Shown one piece after another: positions 12,601 through 23,904 of a stretch of 64,000 nucleotides of DNA. Positions within the stretch are counted from its first letter, which is position 1; every line of letters begins with the position of its first letter. The notes beneath the pieces were generated by a model. The model ran no database searches, was not told the origin of the DNA, and saw only the letters and a list, made by a program, of their open reading frames with translations. A program made the position numbers and the translations under genes. The DNA is from Gloeopeniophorella convolvens (Eukaryota; Basidiomycota; Agaricomycetes; Russulales), in contig WTXD01000046.1 in assembly GCA_022496205.1 (NCBI GenBank), positions 1-64,000 of the forward strand. Reading direction: 5' to 3'.

Positions 12601-15600
12601 CCCGAGGCGAGGCGTTGGCCATCCGGCGAATATGCTACTGCGCGACATCGCTCGTTTCGGGTAGGGATCACAGTCTCGAGGACTGGCCACCGAGACAGCC
12701 GGCCTTGCTTCACGGACAAGATGTTCGGGTAAGCCGGAGCATAATGTTTGAAAACGCGGGAGGTAGATGGGGTAAAAGGGAGGGCGGAGAGGTAGATATG
12801 GGGAGCGCTCTGAGCTATAGGCATGCCAAAGTATCGCACGAACGCGAAGGCGTCGTCGACCAGTTCTTGGAACTCTCTAAATTCGGTCGAGGCCTGTCAT
12901 GAAATGGTGTCGTCAGTCTGACGATGCTTCAGACGGGCCAGAGCATACTACTCACATTACCCTGCGAGCTACCCAACCAGGATTGCAGAGAGGCCAAGCC
13001 CTGCGAAGCGAGACTCATGTTTCCAGTGAGACTGAGAACCTCGAGCCAGGGCAGGAACTTGTTTCCGAAGAGCAAGCATAGTTTGTCGAACAGGTCGTCA
13101 GTGAATCTAGCTCGTGCCAAATGGTCGTCCCAGAACTGGCAGGCATAATACAACGCTACTGATATGTGCTCTGCAACGCGGGCTTTGAGGTCAATGATGT
13201 CCTTGTTGAGGTCATGTGAGGAATCGAGTTCACCCATGTTGGGATGAAGTTCCTTGAGCATGATACCGAGGGAGGCGTGCGCAAGCTGACAATGGGCCTC
13301 ATCGAGGTGGACATAGAAGATATCGCTCCGCGATTTGTCTGTCAGAAAATCGCGGAACGACGTGTGAAGCGGGATAATGGGGTCGGACGACTGAGACGAA
13401 GAAACATTGCTCAAAAGTGAGCCGAGATCACCGACAATGGCAGATATGGAATCCTCGTCGTCCGGGGCTTGAGTGTGTTGTCGCAGGGCAGTTAAGGTGT
13501 CGATCGAGAGAGGTTCGAACAACGCAAAGAGATGGCCCATCACAGATTGGTATCGCTGGCGAACGTCCGGGTCATCGAGGTCGAAGTACGAGCTGAGGAT
13601 TGTGCGGTACAGGTCATCGAGGGGGTCCATCCGCTTCTGCTCAGCGCCTGGATTCAGTAGGCGTCGGATACAATTGCCCTCGGTGAGTCCACGTGGAGGT
13701 CTCCTGATGTAGCCGCACGCGACGGAAGCCCATTGGAATAGCCCCTCTGCCTTTTCTGCCAAAGCGTCGCCGTACTGGTCCACTACTCGCTTCGGTAGAT
13801 TCTTTTGGAAGTATGCGCGGATATCGTCACGCGCCTTGGCTGATAACTTCGTGTCGTTCATGTATAGAAGGTTGGTCGACAGCGCCTCCGAAAAGGCTTG
13901 TTCGATGTCCTTCTCTGGCCGTGACGTGACGAGAATGCGGAAGTTCGGGGGTAGAGTGGAGATGTGATCGGCGAGGAACGTGTGGAGTCCAGTTTCGCCA
14001 GAAGCGTCCTCGCATTCGTCTAGCCCGTCGATGAGATGAAAACGGGCCGAAAAGATGCAGGCTGTTCAGGGGTTGTCGCAGGAGAACTCGAAAAGGGTGA
14101 CGTAGTCTTTGGCGCCCAGTCGAAGCGCCGTATCGTTCTGAATGGCTCTCCCCAACGCAGCCTTGTACGACGGATAACGGTCTGAAAGATCACGAGCGAG
14201 TGTCGTGAACAACAGGTGGGTGTCATTCTTGGACCGCTCCGCACGCAGGAAGACGAAAGATGATGTGAGGCGACGCATGTCGTCGAAGCGGCGTGCGACT
14301 TCATGAGCTATCGAGGACTTTCCGGTACCTGCGTGTCCCATGAGCACCAGGCAACGCGTGGGTCCGGGTGTGTTGACCCAGTTGATAATATGGTCCAAGA
14401 AGTCGATCCGCGTGCCCTCAAGACAACCCTTATCACGGCGGAAGCGCGAACCTACGCCGTAGGGAATTTCCATGATCTTTCCGTTCATGTCTGGATTCAA
14501 GTGGTGAGCATCATGGATAAGATGTCGTCGACGCAGGACGCACCAAGGTCGGCAAGCTGGCTCGAGACCTGCTCAAATTGTACGGAAATGCCCTCCAGTC
14601 GCCTGGATAGCCTCCCGACGTCTGCCTCGATGTTGAGCGCGGTAACCTCTGTGGTGACCACGGCGTAGCGCAGAAAATCGTCACGGAGATTGATGAGGGT
14701 CTTGCGATAGCCTTCTACTCTACCATCAACTTGTCGTGGAAGGTTTTTCAGAAAACGAGTCCCTATGGATTATATGATTATATCAGTTCTTAATCGCTGT
14801 CAGGATGAGCGGTTCCACGTACAGAATGACTTGTCTTGAGCATAGGAATCGATGAAGTCGCCGCAGTCACAGACATGCTGCAACATGATTGTGAGGATCT
14901 GCGCTTGCTTCGACCCTGGCTTAATTGCCTTCAGAGGCTCCGCCAGCTGCGCGAAATCAAACGCATCGTGCACGGCCGAGAGTAATGCCTGGACGTTTCC
15001 ATCGCGTTCCACTTGAGCCAACAGAGCCTCACCGTGCGGAAATAAGATAAGAGCTAAGTATCCCAACGTACGCGACAGTGGACGTACCTTTGGGATACAC
15101 GAAAGAACACTCCACGCCATCTTGGCATAGGGATGGAGCTGCACAGTGCGAGTCAGACATAAGGTACAGTCGAAATGGCACAACGAGCACCTCTGCAATT
15201 GAATCGACAGCATCCATGACCGCTTTGATTTGGTGGATGACGGTTCCCATCGTCTCCAACACGTCGTCCGCTTCGCTGACGAGATCTGTTGCCTTTTCCC
15301 AGGAGCTCGTAGCCGTGACCACTGGCGACGATGCGGATTGCATGCTTTTCATCGCATCATCGGCTCTGCGCAGTGCTTCCGGGATTGGCGGTGTTTCAGT
15401 GGAACTTTCCGCCCCCGCTGGGACGGGCATGCCAATCTGAGCAGGAACATCGCCAAACTGTCTCCGGTCATCCATCTGTCTCTCGACAGGAGCAGGCTCA
15501 GGGACGTTGATGGCTGCAATCAGCGTGGGGGAATATGCCTCTGATAGAGTAATGGATAAGGAGATAGTAGGTTGTTGAGATGAGTGACCGTCGATGTCTT

Positions 15601-16567
15601 TGCTGAGAACAAGGTCATAGTCTGTTTCCCGAGATTCAGCAACTCAAAGATGGTTGCTTTATGCATCGAGTAAACGTACCGCGCGGGGGAGAGGCGCCAA
15701 TAGAATCGGGCTGGATCTTGAGCGCTCCCACAAGCTCATCGGTGTGCAACTTTCGTTCCGCGAAGACGTTCAGAGTGAGACAAGAGGAAGTATTCAGGGT
15801 GCTACAGTGGGAGCATGAGACAGTCAAGCGGAGGTTCGGGGCTGAAACCCCACAATTCGCCGAGAACAGCATTCCACTGTGCTGTCTGCCTGCTGCTCTG
15901 GACAGCACTGGGTGTCGTCCTTGTTGTCGCGCCGTCGGTCGCGGAGACGTAGAGTCGCCGCTCCTTCCCAAAGACGTTTTTGAGGTGGGGAAGGCCGCTT
16001 GCACTGATAACTACGGAAGAGAGCGTCAGGACATTCAGTGCCCGGCACGCTTATAAAGGCGAGCTTACCGGTCACCGTGAACCTGACAGCACGTAGCTGC
16101 GACGAGGCGGCCCGTGTGCTGCTTGACCGGTCACTACCCGACAGTGGTGTAAACCTCAGGCCTCCATGATGGAGCTCGCTCGACATACTTTGCTTCCGGG
16201 TCTTGCGACGCCGATCGAACTGGACTGAGGCTGCGATGCAATCAATCATTAGCAGCGATCGCGACATGCGCGCAAGGAACGCACTTACGAGTCCTGCAAT
16301 TGTTGAGTACTACCAACCATGCCCTAGTGTGCGCAGCGTTGGGCCGCCAGCTGCGTTCAGTAGCGTCAAGGGAAGCAACGCAGAAGTGGTAGGTCGACGG
16401 AGGGCCCCAAGAGGGCACGTCCACTCCCCCATGCTCTTCATGCGGCCACAGCACCCGATTTGACTGTAGGTTTGATGGAGTGACGAGACTGCCCATGTAC
16501 GAGAAGAAGCGCCCCGTCCGGAAGTGGGAGACGGAGCGCCCGAGCCAGAGCGAGTCGACAGGCTCAT
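9660..16567 (-). pseudogene. NLR copy 1: C2-NACHT-WD40 (21 repeats) STAND protein, frame-disrupted
   Basis: STAND NTPase of the fungal NLR type. Order from the N-terminus: a short Ser-rich exon (MSLSTRSGSGAPSP; exon 1 16567-16501, exon 2 16230-16069), a C2-like domain (VISASGLPHLKNVFGKERR, then VFAERKLHTDELVG), a helical region (LHPYAKMAWSVLSCIPK), NACHT with Walker A GHAGTGKSS, Walker B as GLDECED and sensor TSRPEKDI, then 21 WD40 repeats (about three seven-bladed propellers) and a tail ending at the TAG at 9660. Compared with copy 2 it has a one-base gap near 14085 and a two-base gap near 14045. Together they restore frame but create a stop at 14066-14068 just before Walker B. A one-base gap near 10455-10470 gives a stop at 10449 in repeats 17-18. 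The family acts in non-self recognition and regulated cell death. A single sequencing-type indel at each site could also explain the breaks. Confidence 0.85.
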
Positions 16568-16800
16568 AAAAGACACGGCGTCATGCACGCACAATCGTGT
16601 TAGACTGGTGACCGAGTCTCTACACGACGCTGACGATGGCAAGCATGTACCGTGTGTAGCAATCGTGTAGCCAGGGAATGTCGTCAGTTGGTCGGGTCTT
16701 TGGCGAGTCAACACATCTCCGAATCAGCCACGACGGTCACGGTGTAGCAACGGTGTAGCGTGGCGCCACGCACCGTCACCCAGCTTTATACCACACCAGC
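16568..16800 (-). promoter_or_regulatory. Promoter of NLR copy 1
   Basis: This sequence reappears upstream of NLR copy 2 (about 51300-51419) and, as an orphan, at 42110-42208. Shared blocks include GGTGCGTGGC followed by CACGCTAC, and CCGTGTCTTT just before the ATG. Only the copy-1 version carries the 59-bp insertion at 16601-16659. Confidence 0.6.
16601..16659 (+). mobile_element. 59-bp mini insertion element, copy 1, in NLR1 promoter
   Basis: The sequence begins TAGACTGGTGACCGAGTCTC and ends CATGTACCGTGTGTAG. It is flanked by a perfect 9-bp direct repeat CAATCGTGT (16592-16600 and 16660-16668). The paralogous promoter of NLR copy 2 lacks the insert, so this is a true filled versus empty site. 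Its ends are only weakly inverted (CTAGACTGGT against CTACACACGGT). It sits 34-92 nt upstream of the NLR1 start codon. Confidence 0.8.
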
Positions 16801-16913
16801 AACACAATGGCCACTCCACCCTCCGCCATTCTCAGTGTCAATTAAGGATGCAGGTGGCTCGAGTGATTATGCACCAGAGAAAGCGAGAATAGAATAAATC
16901 CTCTATCCTCTAT

Positions 16914-16939
16914 CCTCTACCATAAATAAGAACGCGGTC
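16914..16939 (+). repeat. Direct repeat (left copy), partner at 19503-19528
   Basis: CTCTACCATAAATAAGAACG followed by CGGTC, repeated with one change at 19503-19528 in the same orientation. It is preceded by a short tandem of CCTCTAT units. The pair brackets the GC-rich tract and the DUF6593 gene. Confidence 0.6.
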
Positions 16940-16961
16940 CCCCCGACTCCCCCGGCCTTGC

Positions 16962-18150
16962 ATGTTGCTGTCCACATATCTGTGCTCCCCATCCCTCCTG
17001 CCACCACCTCCTGCCTGTCTCCTCTCCATCACTGCGGTGACTACTGCGAGGGCTGTCTTGGACCAAGCGTCACCCACCTTTGACTTTGACTGTGTTTTGA
17101 CACACCCTGCCCGGTCTCCATTCCTATCCACCCTGCTGCCACCACCACTCCTTCCAGCCCTTTCACACGCCCCCCCCCCGGCCCCCGTGGATCCATATGC
17201 CCGCTTCCCTGCCTTCCACTACCGTCCTGCGTCAGCTCGAGACCGCGTCAGCGCGTGACACAGGCGGCAACGTAGCGCGCCGACGCGCATGCTCCCACTT
17301 CCCAGCCGCGCTCTAACGAGCGCGGTCACCCGACTCACTACCTCCGCCGCTGTGCGATCGCGCGCGCACCACCATCACTTCCACCCTGCGCGCGATTGCC
17401 GGCCGCGCCGAAACGCCGCGGCGCTGTGACGACCGCGGCCCCACTTCCCCGACCGAGGACGGCGTTCCCGGCCTTGCATCCACTTCGCCGCCCCCGCCGC
17501 TCCGCGACCGTGCGCGCGACGTCCCGCGCGCATTTGAGCGCTGAATCGGATCCTCGCCGCGCTCTGAGGAGCGCCGCCATGCCAGCTTCGTGAACCTGAG
17601 CAGCGACAGCTCCCCAGTGCATGCCGCCGCTCCACCGAATCTGCTGTCACGCGCTGACGCGGTCTCGAGCTGGCGCACCGTACTGCACGGCGTCGGTCCA
17701 TTCCCACCGCTCCCGCCATGCCGCGCAGATGCGGATCCGAACTGGCGCGCAGGCATGTGCGTCATCGGACCGCCATCCTTGCGCCCCAACGAGCAGCGCC
17801 CCTTCAAACCTGCGAGGAACGACACGCGCAGCCCTGCAGCGCCGTCTCTCGGCTCCCGAGCGCGCCCCGACGTGCGCTGCCCCACCAGCATGGCCGACGG
17901 CGCTGGCGTGTGCGCCGAGCGCGACGTCGGCTCGAAGTCGGATCAACTCTGCGCGCGCCCCCATACTTCGCCACCCGGGCTGCCACCCTCTGCGTGCAGC
18001 CCCGCCACTTCCAAGGACGGTGTCGGCATTGTCTCCGGGCGCACCGCCGATGCGTCGCCGCACGCGTTCGCACGCCATGTGCCGCTCAAGGTACAGGGCC
18101 AGCATGTGCACCGCCTCCACCCCCGCAAGCATGTCTTAAGAAGTTATTAA
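16962..18150. other. GC-rich, C-biased tract with no recognisable gene
   Basis: Several overlapping reading frames are open on both strands simply because the sequence is GC-rich with few A or T stops. Degenerate internal repetition is visible: recurring CCGCCGCT, GCGCGC and CCACTTC motifs and palindromic GCGCTCT..AGCGC units. None of the translations resembles a known domain. I treat it as non-coding or as decayed repeat sequence. Confidence 0.45.
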
Positions 18151-18690
18151 GTGGAAATGTTCCAGGTTAGCAAGATTAGCGGTACTAAGCAAGTACTAAC
18201 GAAATTCAGAGCAGGGGGCTTTCGTAGAGATATCCTGCTCCCATCTCATTCCCATCCCGTGCTCCTTGCGCCGAACGGTGACCGGGTAGAGGCCGGCACT
18301 CTTGATAGCCTAGCAAAGTATCGGTCCCTGCCGGATTCTCAATACGGGTACCCTTGCCAATGCATTGCATACTAGCGCGCAGGGACAGCATTGCGGAGCT
18401 CTACAGCATTGTATGGCAACTGCGGCGCAGCATATACTTACTTGGCACTTCAGCGCGCTAACCCCATACCTATATATAGTTGCCCCGGGAGTGACGCGCT
18501 GGATGCGCACCCGAAACTCAGTCGGAGACTCGGACGACTTGCCGCCCTTAAACGCATCATCCCTCCCTGACCACCGTGAGCCTCACAGTTACATACAGTG
18601 AATCACAGGAGCATTACGCTCGTACTTACCTGACATGTCTGTTTTCCACCTTCCGTTGACCCCAAGGCGCTTGACACACGACACACCCAT
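18151..18690 (+). promoter_or_regulatory. Upstream region of the DUF6593 gene
   Basis: AT-richer than the tract to its left. It includes a TATA-like CCTATATATAGTTG near 18467-18482, about 210 nt before the start codon. I see nothing else recognisable. Confidence 0.35.
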
Positions 18691-19392
18691 ATGGAGCTGT
18701 ACTTCTTCCGAAGCAAGCTACTGAACACGGTGCTCTACGATGGGTCAGCCAAACCAGTATATCGCACCGAAACCCCGCATCGTGCATTCAAGGCACGCGT
18801 AACGACCATCTTCCGTTCTCCCGCCAACCAAGCGGCACAGCGGTCTCCACGTATGTGGGGTAGCACCGGCACCCGCTCCCCAAACATGTCACGTGTTCAT
18901 GGCGAGGAGTCGGTGGCCCAGATTGAATGGCACGAATACCGACAGTCAGTCTTCGTGCTACGAGGGGAAAGTAGGCGTCTCAAGCAGTACATGCCAAAGG
19001 AAAGCTTGCTACGCAGGTGAGCTCTAAATTCTTGTTTAGTCTAACAATCCATGAACAGTGTACCATAGTAGAAGAGCCTTCATTGCCTCGAACGGCCAAT
19101 CATATGTATGGAGCACGGGAGCTTTCTCAACAAAATGGAAGGTAAGCATTTTCGCAGTGCTCACAAGTTGATGATTGATCGGCTCTTCGTATAGCTCAAG
19201 CGCAACGATGGCAGTGGCGTCGTTGTTGCGCGCTCCCATGATCGCTCGTATGGTTTCGTCAAGCAGGCACACGACGCATATCTCGAACTCACTGCTGAAG
19301 CTGTTCCCCTGATGGACGAAATTGTGATGACGTTCCTCTGGGTGGAGCGGCGACGGCGAGATCAGGAGAAGGCCAACTCGACGGCTGGTTGA
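18691..19392 (+). CDS. DUF6593 domain protein
   Basis: Three exons, 18691-19016, 19072-19141 and 19195-19392, join in frame to give 197 aa. The N-terminus MELYFFRSKLLNTVLYDGS, the middle VAQIEWHEYRQSVFVLRGE, then RAFIASNGQSYVWS and KRNDGSGVVVARSHDRSYGF match the DUF6593 pattern. These are small soluble basidiomycete proteins of unknown function with a beta-rich N-terminal part and a helical C-terminus (here DAYLELTAEAVPLMDEIVMT). Both introns have good GT-AG borders and proper phase (2, then 0), and the stop TGA is at 19390-19392. It looks intact. The reverse-strand reading frame at 19036-19428 is its shadow. Confidence 0.8.
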
Positions 19393-19588
19393 TTCCCTTG
19401 AATCTGCTGAGGCAAAGCCGCCGCGCAACCGGCTACACTAAGTGACCACTCGTCATGGTCTCCGAGTTCTCGTCATTTGTATGTATCTACCCGCTCACTA
19501 GTCCTCTATCATAAATAAGAACGCGGTCTCCACCGCGTCGACATTTGACGCTTCTGATTGGCTGTGTGGTTGACCGCGGCAACCACGT
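19393..19588. repeat. Spacer holding the right direct repeat (19503-19528)
   Basis: Contains CCTCTATCATAAATAAGAAC plus GCGGTC, the partner of the repeat at 16914-16939, about 2.6 kb away in direct orientation. No gene is seen. Confidence 0.55.
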
Positions 19589-20481
19589 GTACTCGTGCTG
19601 ACGGAAAGTGTGGGAAAAGCGCTAGGTTCCCACGGCTAGAGCAATGCTGCTCCTTGCATTCTGTACGAGCCATGAACTCTGAGGACTCCAAATTTTCAGT
19701 AGATGTAGATGGTGCACACTTCTATCTATGTGTGCAGTTTTGACGTGTGAGCAGCTGATTGACGGAAGATATTGCAAAAGTATCATCAAGCTAGCCTCCC
19801 ACCTTCCTCAGTGTGTCAAGCCCCATATAAATTTGGTAGAATTACGAATTTATTCCTACAGATAGCTTTGAGTATCACCATTGGGCCATCCAAGTTTTGT
19901 GCAGTGGCTGGTGCTCTTTGGTAAACAGTAACCTGAACAATTTCCGGTATCTCTTGAAGCTGAGGAGAAAACTGGGCTGTATCACTATTCTCCCCACTGC
20001 AGTTGCTCTAAAACATGAAACAACTGGCTATATCACACATACTATTCAATCTTGAAAGAGTACAATGATATAATTTGCTCAGACAGCCATTATACAAAGA
20101 TTAGGTTGGAGGGATTTCATGCTGCTGAACTGATCAAGCAATAACTCGGTAACAAGGCAACTTTACTGCATGAAACTTCGCAACAGTATTCCTTATAGTC
20201 TAGACATCCCTCACAAATAAAACTGCAATTTCTGAAACCGGTTACAATGTACTGCAGGTGAAAGTGTGTAAGAGTCTACCCCCTACATATCTTCATGATA
20301 TCTACTGATTGCATGCATCCCACGACTGGAAATTTCATTCATGCATACCTTGCATATAGACACATATGTACCAATGATATGGTGTCCTCAACGTGCGTGG
20401 CTCATGAACGATGAAGGGAATGATGTAGATCTACTCGTGGGAATATATCACCTTTCCCACACTTTCCGTCAGCACGAGTAC
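19589..20481. mobile_element. 893-bp AT-rich segment with perfect 29-bp terminal inverted repeats
   Basis: The arm at 19589-19617 (GTACTCGTGCTGACGGAAAG then TGTGGGAAA) is exactly inverted at 20453-20481. The interior is AT-rich relative to the surroundings and has no credible coding capacity. The structure fits a non-autonomous TIR DNA transposon. No clear target-site duplication is visible just outside the arms, so the true ends may lie further out. Confidence 0.6.
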
Positions 20482-21110
20482 ATGTCTCATCACACATGTG
20501 CATGATCAATGACTAACGGGCCGCAGCTTATGCAACTGGTCAGATTGAAGCTTGGTGACGGCCGCTGCGAGCGTGGTGCCGGTGAGATGGCATGCAATCA
20601 TCAATGTAGAATTGATGTAGAGCTGCCTGCGACGTGCGCGCATGTAGCAGCCCACCATTGCACACAATGCCGAGCATCATGCGCAATACACGGCAACAGT
20701 CCAGCATGCTCAGCATGGAATCAGTGTCCTCCTATCCAGTTGCGAAAATAACATTAACAATAGAAAATGCTTCTATCTCGTGCAGGGCACGGGCTTTTGC
20801 TAGTACAGTATATAGACGTGATTGTGCTGTCTGACAACGGAACGAGCCTCGCTTCGCCTGAAGTATCCAGTGGTGGAAGGCAAGCGGGTCAGTAGAGCTT
20901 CAAGTACCGCTCTTCGAGAACTCTCGGAAGTCACAGTGTGATACAGCGGAATTCTGGGAATCCTGCAGCACCGTGACTTCTATGGTAAGAGGGTTCTCGG
21001 ACCAAAAATAGCGGAGCAAGGTAGGAAGGCTCAGGATACCATTCAAGGTCCCGAGATGCCCAATTGGGCTTTAATCTGCGCAGTAACCAGCTTCTTTGGT
21101 AAAAGCTGGG
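20482..21110. other. Intergenic stretch without recognisable gene
   Basis: Short reading frames only. The part nearest 21110 may contain further decayed 3' sequence of the GCFC-like gene: on the minus strand LLPKKLVTAQIKAQLGIS is readable but stop-bounded. Confidence 0.35.
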
Positions 21111-22340
21111 CAACCTAGGCAGGTCAAGAAATTTCGTCAGGTATGCAGAATCGTGTCAGGCTGGAGGGGCGCACTCTGTGGATAGACTCTTCCCCCCCAA
21201 CTTCCCATCCACTGTTCGCGACAGGAAGAATGCAATCCAGAAGAAGGCTTTTCACAACGTCGTCCACGCCGAAGAGAGAACCTTGATATCTTCTGAGCCG
21301 GACGATGTTAATCATCGGGACGAAAAGGTGGATGCGTTAGCGCGAGATACGGGTCTTGAGAGGCTTTCATATCGCTAACGGCATCTTAAAACACGCCAAG
21401 AATACTCTTGAATAGCATCTTCGATAGCACTGGTCAATACTATAATTGATTCGTAATGAGAGTGTCCTTACCTGGAACTCGTGATCGGTCTTTTCAACAG
21501 GCAGTTCAATCTCTTCTGCCAGATCAACGACCCGTCGAACATCGTTGCTCGAAAATGGGTCGAGGGCGCCCGCTTCGATGAGCTTGCACAAACGGGGGAT
21601 GACCACAGTTGATATGATCGCCGAAACCAGATCTCCATCCGGCCCCAGCTCCCGTTCCTGCCCATCTTCATCGGCCTGCGCTGGCCTGGAGCATTTATAC
21701 AAGTCGCTGTACCCATGGTAGCTGCCCAAGGTCCGTGGGTCCTGCCAGATAGTGATTCAGGAGTAGTCCGGATCAATAGAATCGTAAGAATCACCTCAAA
21801 CGGGTTCCAGCCCGAAATCTCCAGGCGCGCCCAGAATTCCCAAGCGCCGACGAGGCCTAACCCACCCCAAGCGCCCGTATAGCTATCACCAAAACGCTCT
21901 CGCCATCCCGCAAACCTTGAGCTGATGCCCAGGCTTGGATTTTTGTATTCCTTTTCCTTCACGTCCGAGAGGATACTGTCACGCTTTTGAGACAGTTGAT
22001 CGAGTGCTGCGAGGTAATCGGCCCCGTCGGATGGTGGGAGGGTCGCGTCCGTGGAATACCCTTCCTCACCCTGACGCTGCCGGCTTTCCCGCTGCCTGCG
22101 CGAGCACCGAGCTGTGCGCGCGGCTTGCCGATCACGTTGTGCAGCCTCAGGATTCAGACGAGGGATGATACGACCCATCTCATTCAACTCCTCCGGCCCT
22201 GTGTGAGGCTGAACAGGAAGTAAACCTAAGAACATGGACAGGTCGACGCCTTGCGTAAACCATCTCTCGACGTTCCTCAATATTGACACGTGTCCTTCCT
22301 CCAGTTTCTCCAGTTGGGGGAACTGATATCCAAAGCCTGG
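21111..22340 (-). pseudogene. Truncated GCFC/PAXBP1-like (splicing/GC-rich factor) gene
   Basis: The minus strand encodes the GCFC core: FPQLEKLEEGHVSILRNVER, then TGPEELNEMGRIIPRLNPEA, then RFAGWRERFGDSYTGAWGGL, WARLEISGWNPFE, an intron, and GYSDLYKCSRPA with DLVSAIISTVVIPRLCKLIE. The family acts in pre-mRNA splicing complexes. Upstream of FPQLEKLEE nothing resembling the usual several-hundred-residue N-terminus is present; ATP12 begins 170 bp away. Downstream, AIEDAIQEYSWRVLRCR ends in a stop. Later segments (LRRYQGSLFGVDDVVKSLL, VANSGWEVGGEESIHRV) lie in other frames. It is therefore a 5'-truncated, frame-broken remnant. Confidence 0.75.
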
Positions 22341-22505
22341 TCAGTATTTAAAAAGCCGAGATGCCTTTAGAGACGTACTTTCTCGTAACCAGAGAAAGCG
22401 AAAGAAAGCGAGGCAGAGCTGAGTGCGCGGGACAACCGGTCCGGCCGTTCCCGAGGCCGTTTTCACGCCCGGGATATCGGTCCGAGCGTCGACAAGTCCG
22501 CTGTC

Positions 22506-23658
22506 ATGTTCCGAGTCGCCCGCTCGCTGTGTCCGCCGTCCCGCTCGCTATCCGCGTTCCGCCCGCGCGCCCGCGCACCACCACTACGCCGCCTCGCGAG
22601 CACCGCTACCGCCGCCGCCCCAGCGCCCGCACCAGACGGCAGCGCCCCCGTGACCGCGACGAACCGTGCGTGCCGCCGCGCCCACCCACCCCCCGCCGCA
22701 GCCCGCTGACCCCCGCGCAGGCGCAGAGGCGACACTCAAGCGCTTCTGGAAGACCGTGTCGCTCGAGCAGCGCGGCGACGCGCTCGCCGTGGTGCTCGAC
22801 GCGCGGGCGCTCAAGACGCCCGCCGGGCGGACGCTGCTCCTGCCGCGCGCGAAGCGGCTCGCGGCGGCGCTCGTCGTGACGGAGTGGGAGAACCAGCGCA
22901 CGGTGCTCAAGGCGCATGCGCTGCCGATGGTGCGTCGCCACTTGCAGGCACGGTGTGGTGTGTGTCGGGACTGACGCGCGCGAGGATGCAGACGTCGCTG
23001 GCGGCGCGCGCGATCGACACGATGGGCGACGAGGCCGCGCGCGCGGAGGTGCGCGCCGCGCTGCTCGACTACCTGGACACGGACACCATCTGGTGCGCTC
23101 GTTCTGTTCTTCCGTGCGCGCGCGCGCGCTGACGCGGCACGCAGCTTCCACCAGGACTACCCGGACCCGCTCGTGCGCCTGCAGGACGAGCACTGGAAGC
23201 CGCTGCTCGCGTGGGCGCGCGACGCGTTCGGCGTCGAGCTGCTCACGTCCGAGTCGGTGCTCTTCAGCTCGCAGCCGGCGGCGACCAAGGCGGCGCTCGA
23301 CAAGGTGCTGCAGGGGCTTGACCCGTGGCAGATGGCCGGTGCGCGCGCTCGCTGGGCGTAAAATGTTCGTGGCTGACGGGGGCTGCAGCGATGGAACGCG
23401 CGACGTACACGACCAAGTCGTTTGTCATTGCGCTGGCGCTGGTGCACGGGCGCCTTACCGCGGAGGAGGCTGCGCTGGCGTCGCAGGTCGAGGTGGCCAG
23501 CCAGATTGAGCGCTGGGGCGAGGTCGAAGACAGTGAGCCCTCCTCTAGTATCTGTTGTATTTTCCGAGGCTCATCACACTGCGATAGCTCACGACGTTGA
23601 CTACCACGATGTGCGGCGTCACCTCGGGAGCGCCGCATGCCTCTTGGCCTCGGTCTAG
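22506..23658 (+). CDS. ATP12: ATP12, mitochondrial F1-ATPase assembly chaperone
   Basis: ATP12 binds the F1 alpha subunit during ATP synthase assembly in the mitochondrial matrix. The Arg-rich N-terminus (MFRVARSLCPPSRSLSAFRP) is a presequence. Conserved segments follow: RFWKTVSLEQRGDALAVVLD, RALKTPAGR, VTEWENQRTVLKAHALPM, TSLAARAIDTM, LDYLDTDTICFHQDYPDPLV, DEHWKPLLAWARDAFGV, ATYTTKSFVIALALVHGRLT and, in the last exon, THDVDYHDVRRHLGSAACLL. Five introns keep phase; stop is TAG 23656-23658. This is the intact source of two decayed copies (40689-41838 and 50047-51019). It is convergent with ALKBH1. Confidence 0.92.
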
Positions 23659-23904
23659 TCAGGTTCTGCAGCGGTGCTTGTGCGCGGGCTCGCGCTCAAA
23701 ATTAGATTCGAGTAATATGCATAGATCTACCCTCCTCTATTCCAGCTTTGAACTTTCTCACAACACCTACTGCACAACGATATCAAGACGAAATTCATCC
23801 GCGTCGTGCTGAAGCTGAATCTTGGCGTGCATACAACACAAGTATTACAGGGAGAGTCGCACAACAGGCAAATATTGCTACACTTCTTTCCATCCCCGGT
23901 GCCC

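Noticed and set aside
10000..12700. Regular repeats of about 130 nt that could suggest a tandem DNA repeat or CRISPR-like array
   Set aside because: They are diverged WD40-encoding units with conserved protein, not conserved DNA, and this is a eukaryotic sequence.
16601..16668. Mini-element read as a tRNA or small structured RNA
   Set aside because: No cloverleaf or A/B-box pattern. The target-site duplications and empty sites show it is an insertion.
17313..18170. Several overlapping reading frames of 150-190 codons on both strands
   Set aside because: All are Arg/Ala/Pro-rich, mutually overlapping and explained by the GC-rich tract. No domain is recognisable.
19036..19428. 130-codon minus-strand frame
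   Set aside because: It is antisense to exons 2-3 of the DUF6593 gene, whose spliced sense product matches a known family.
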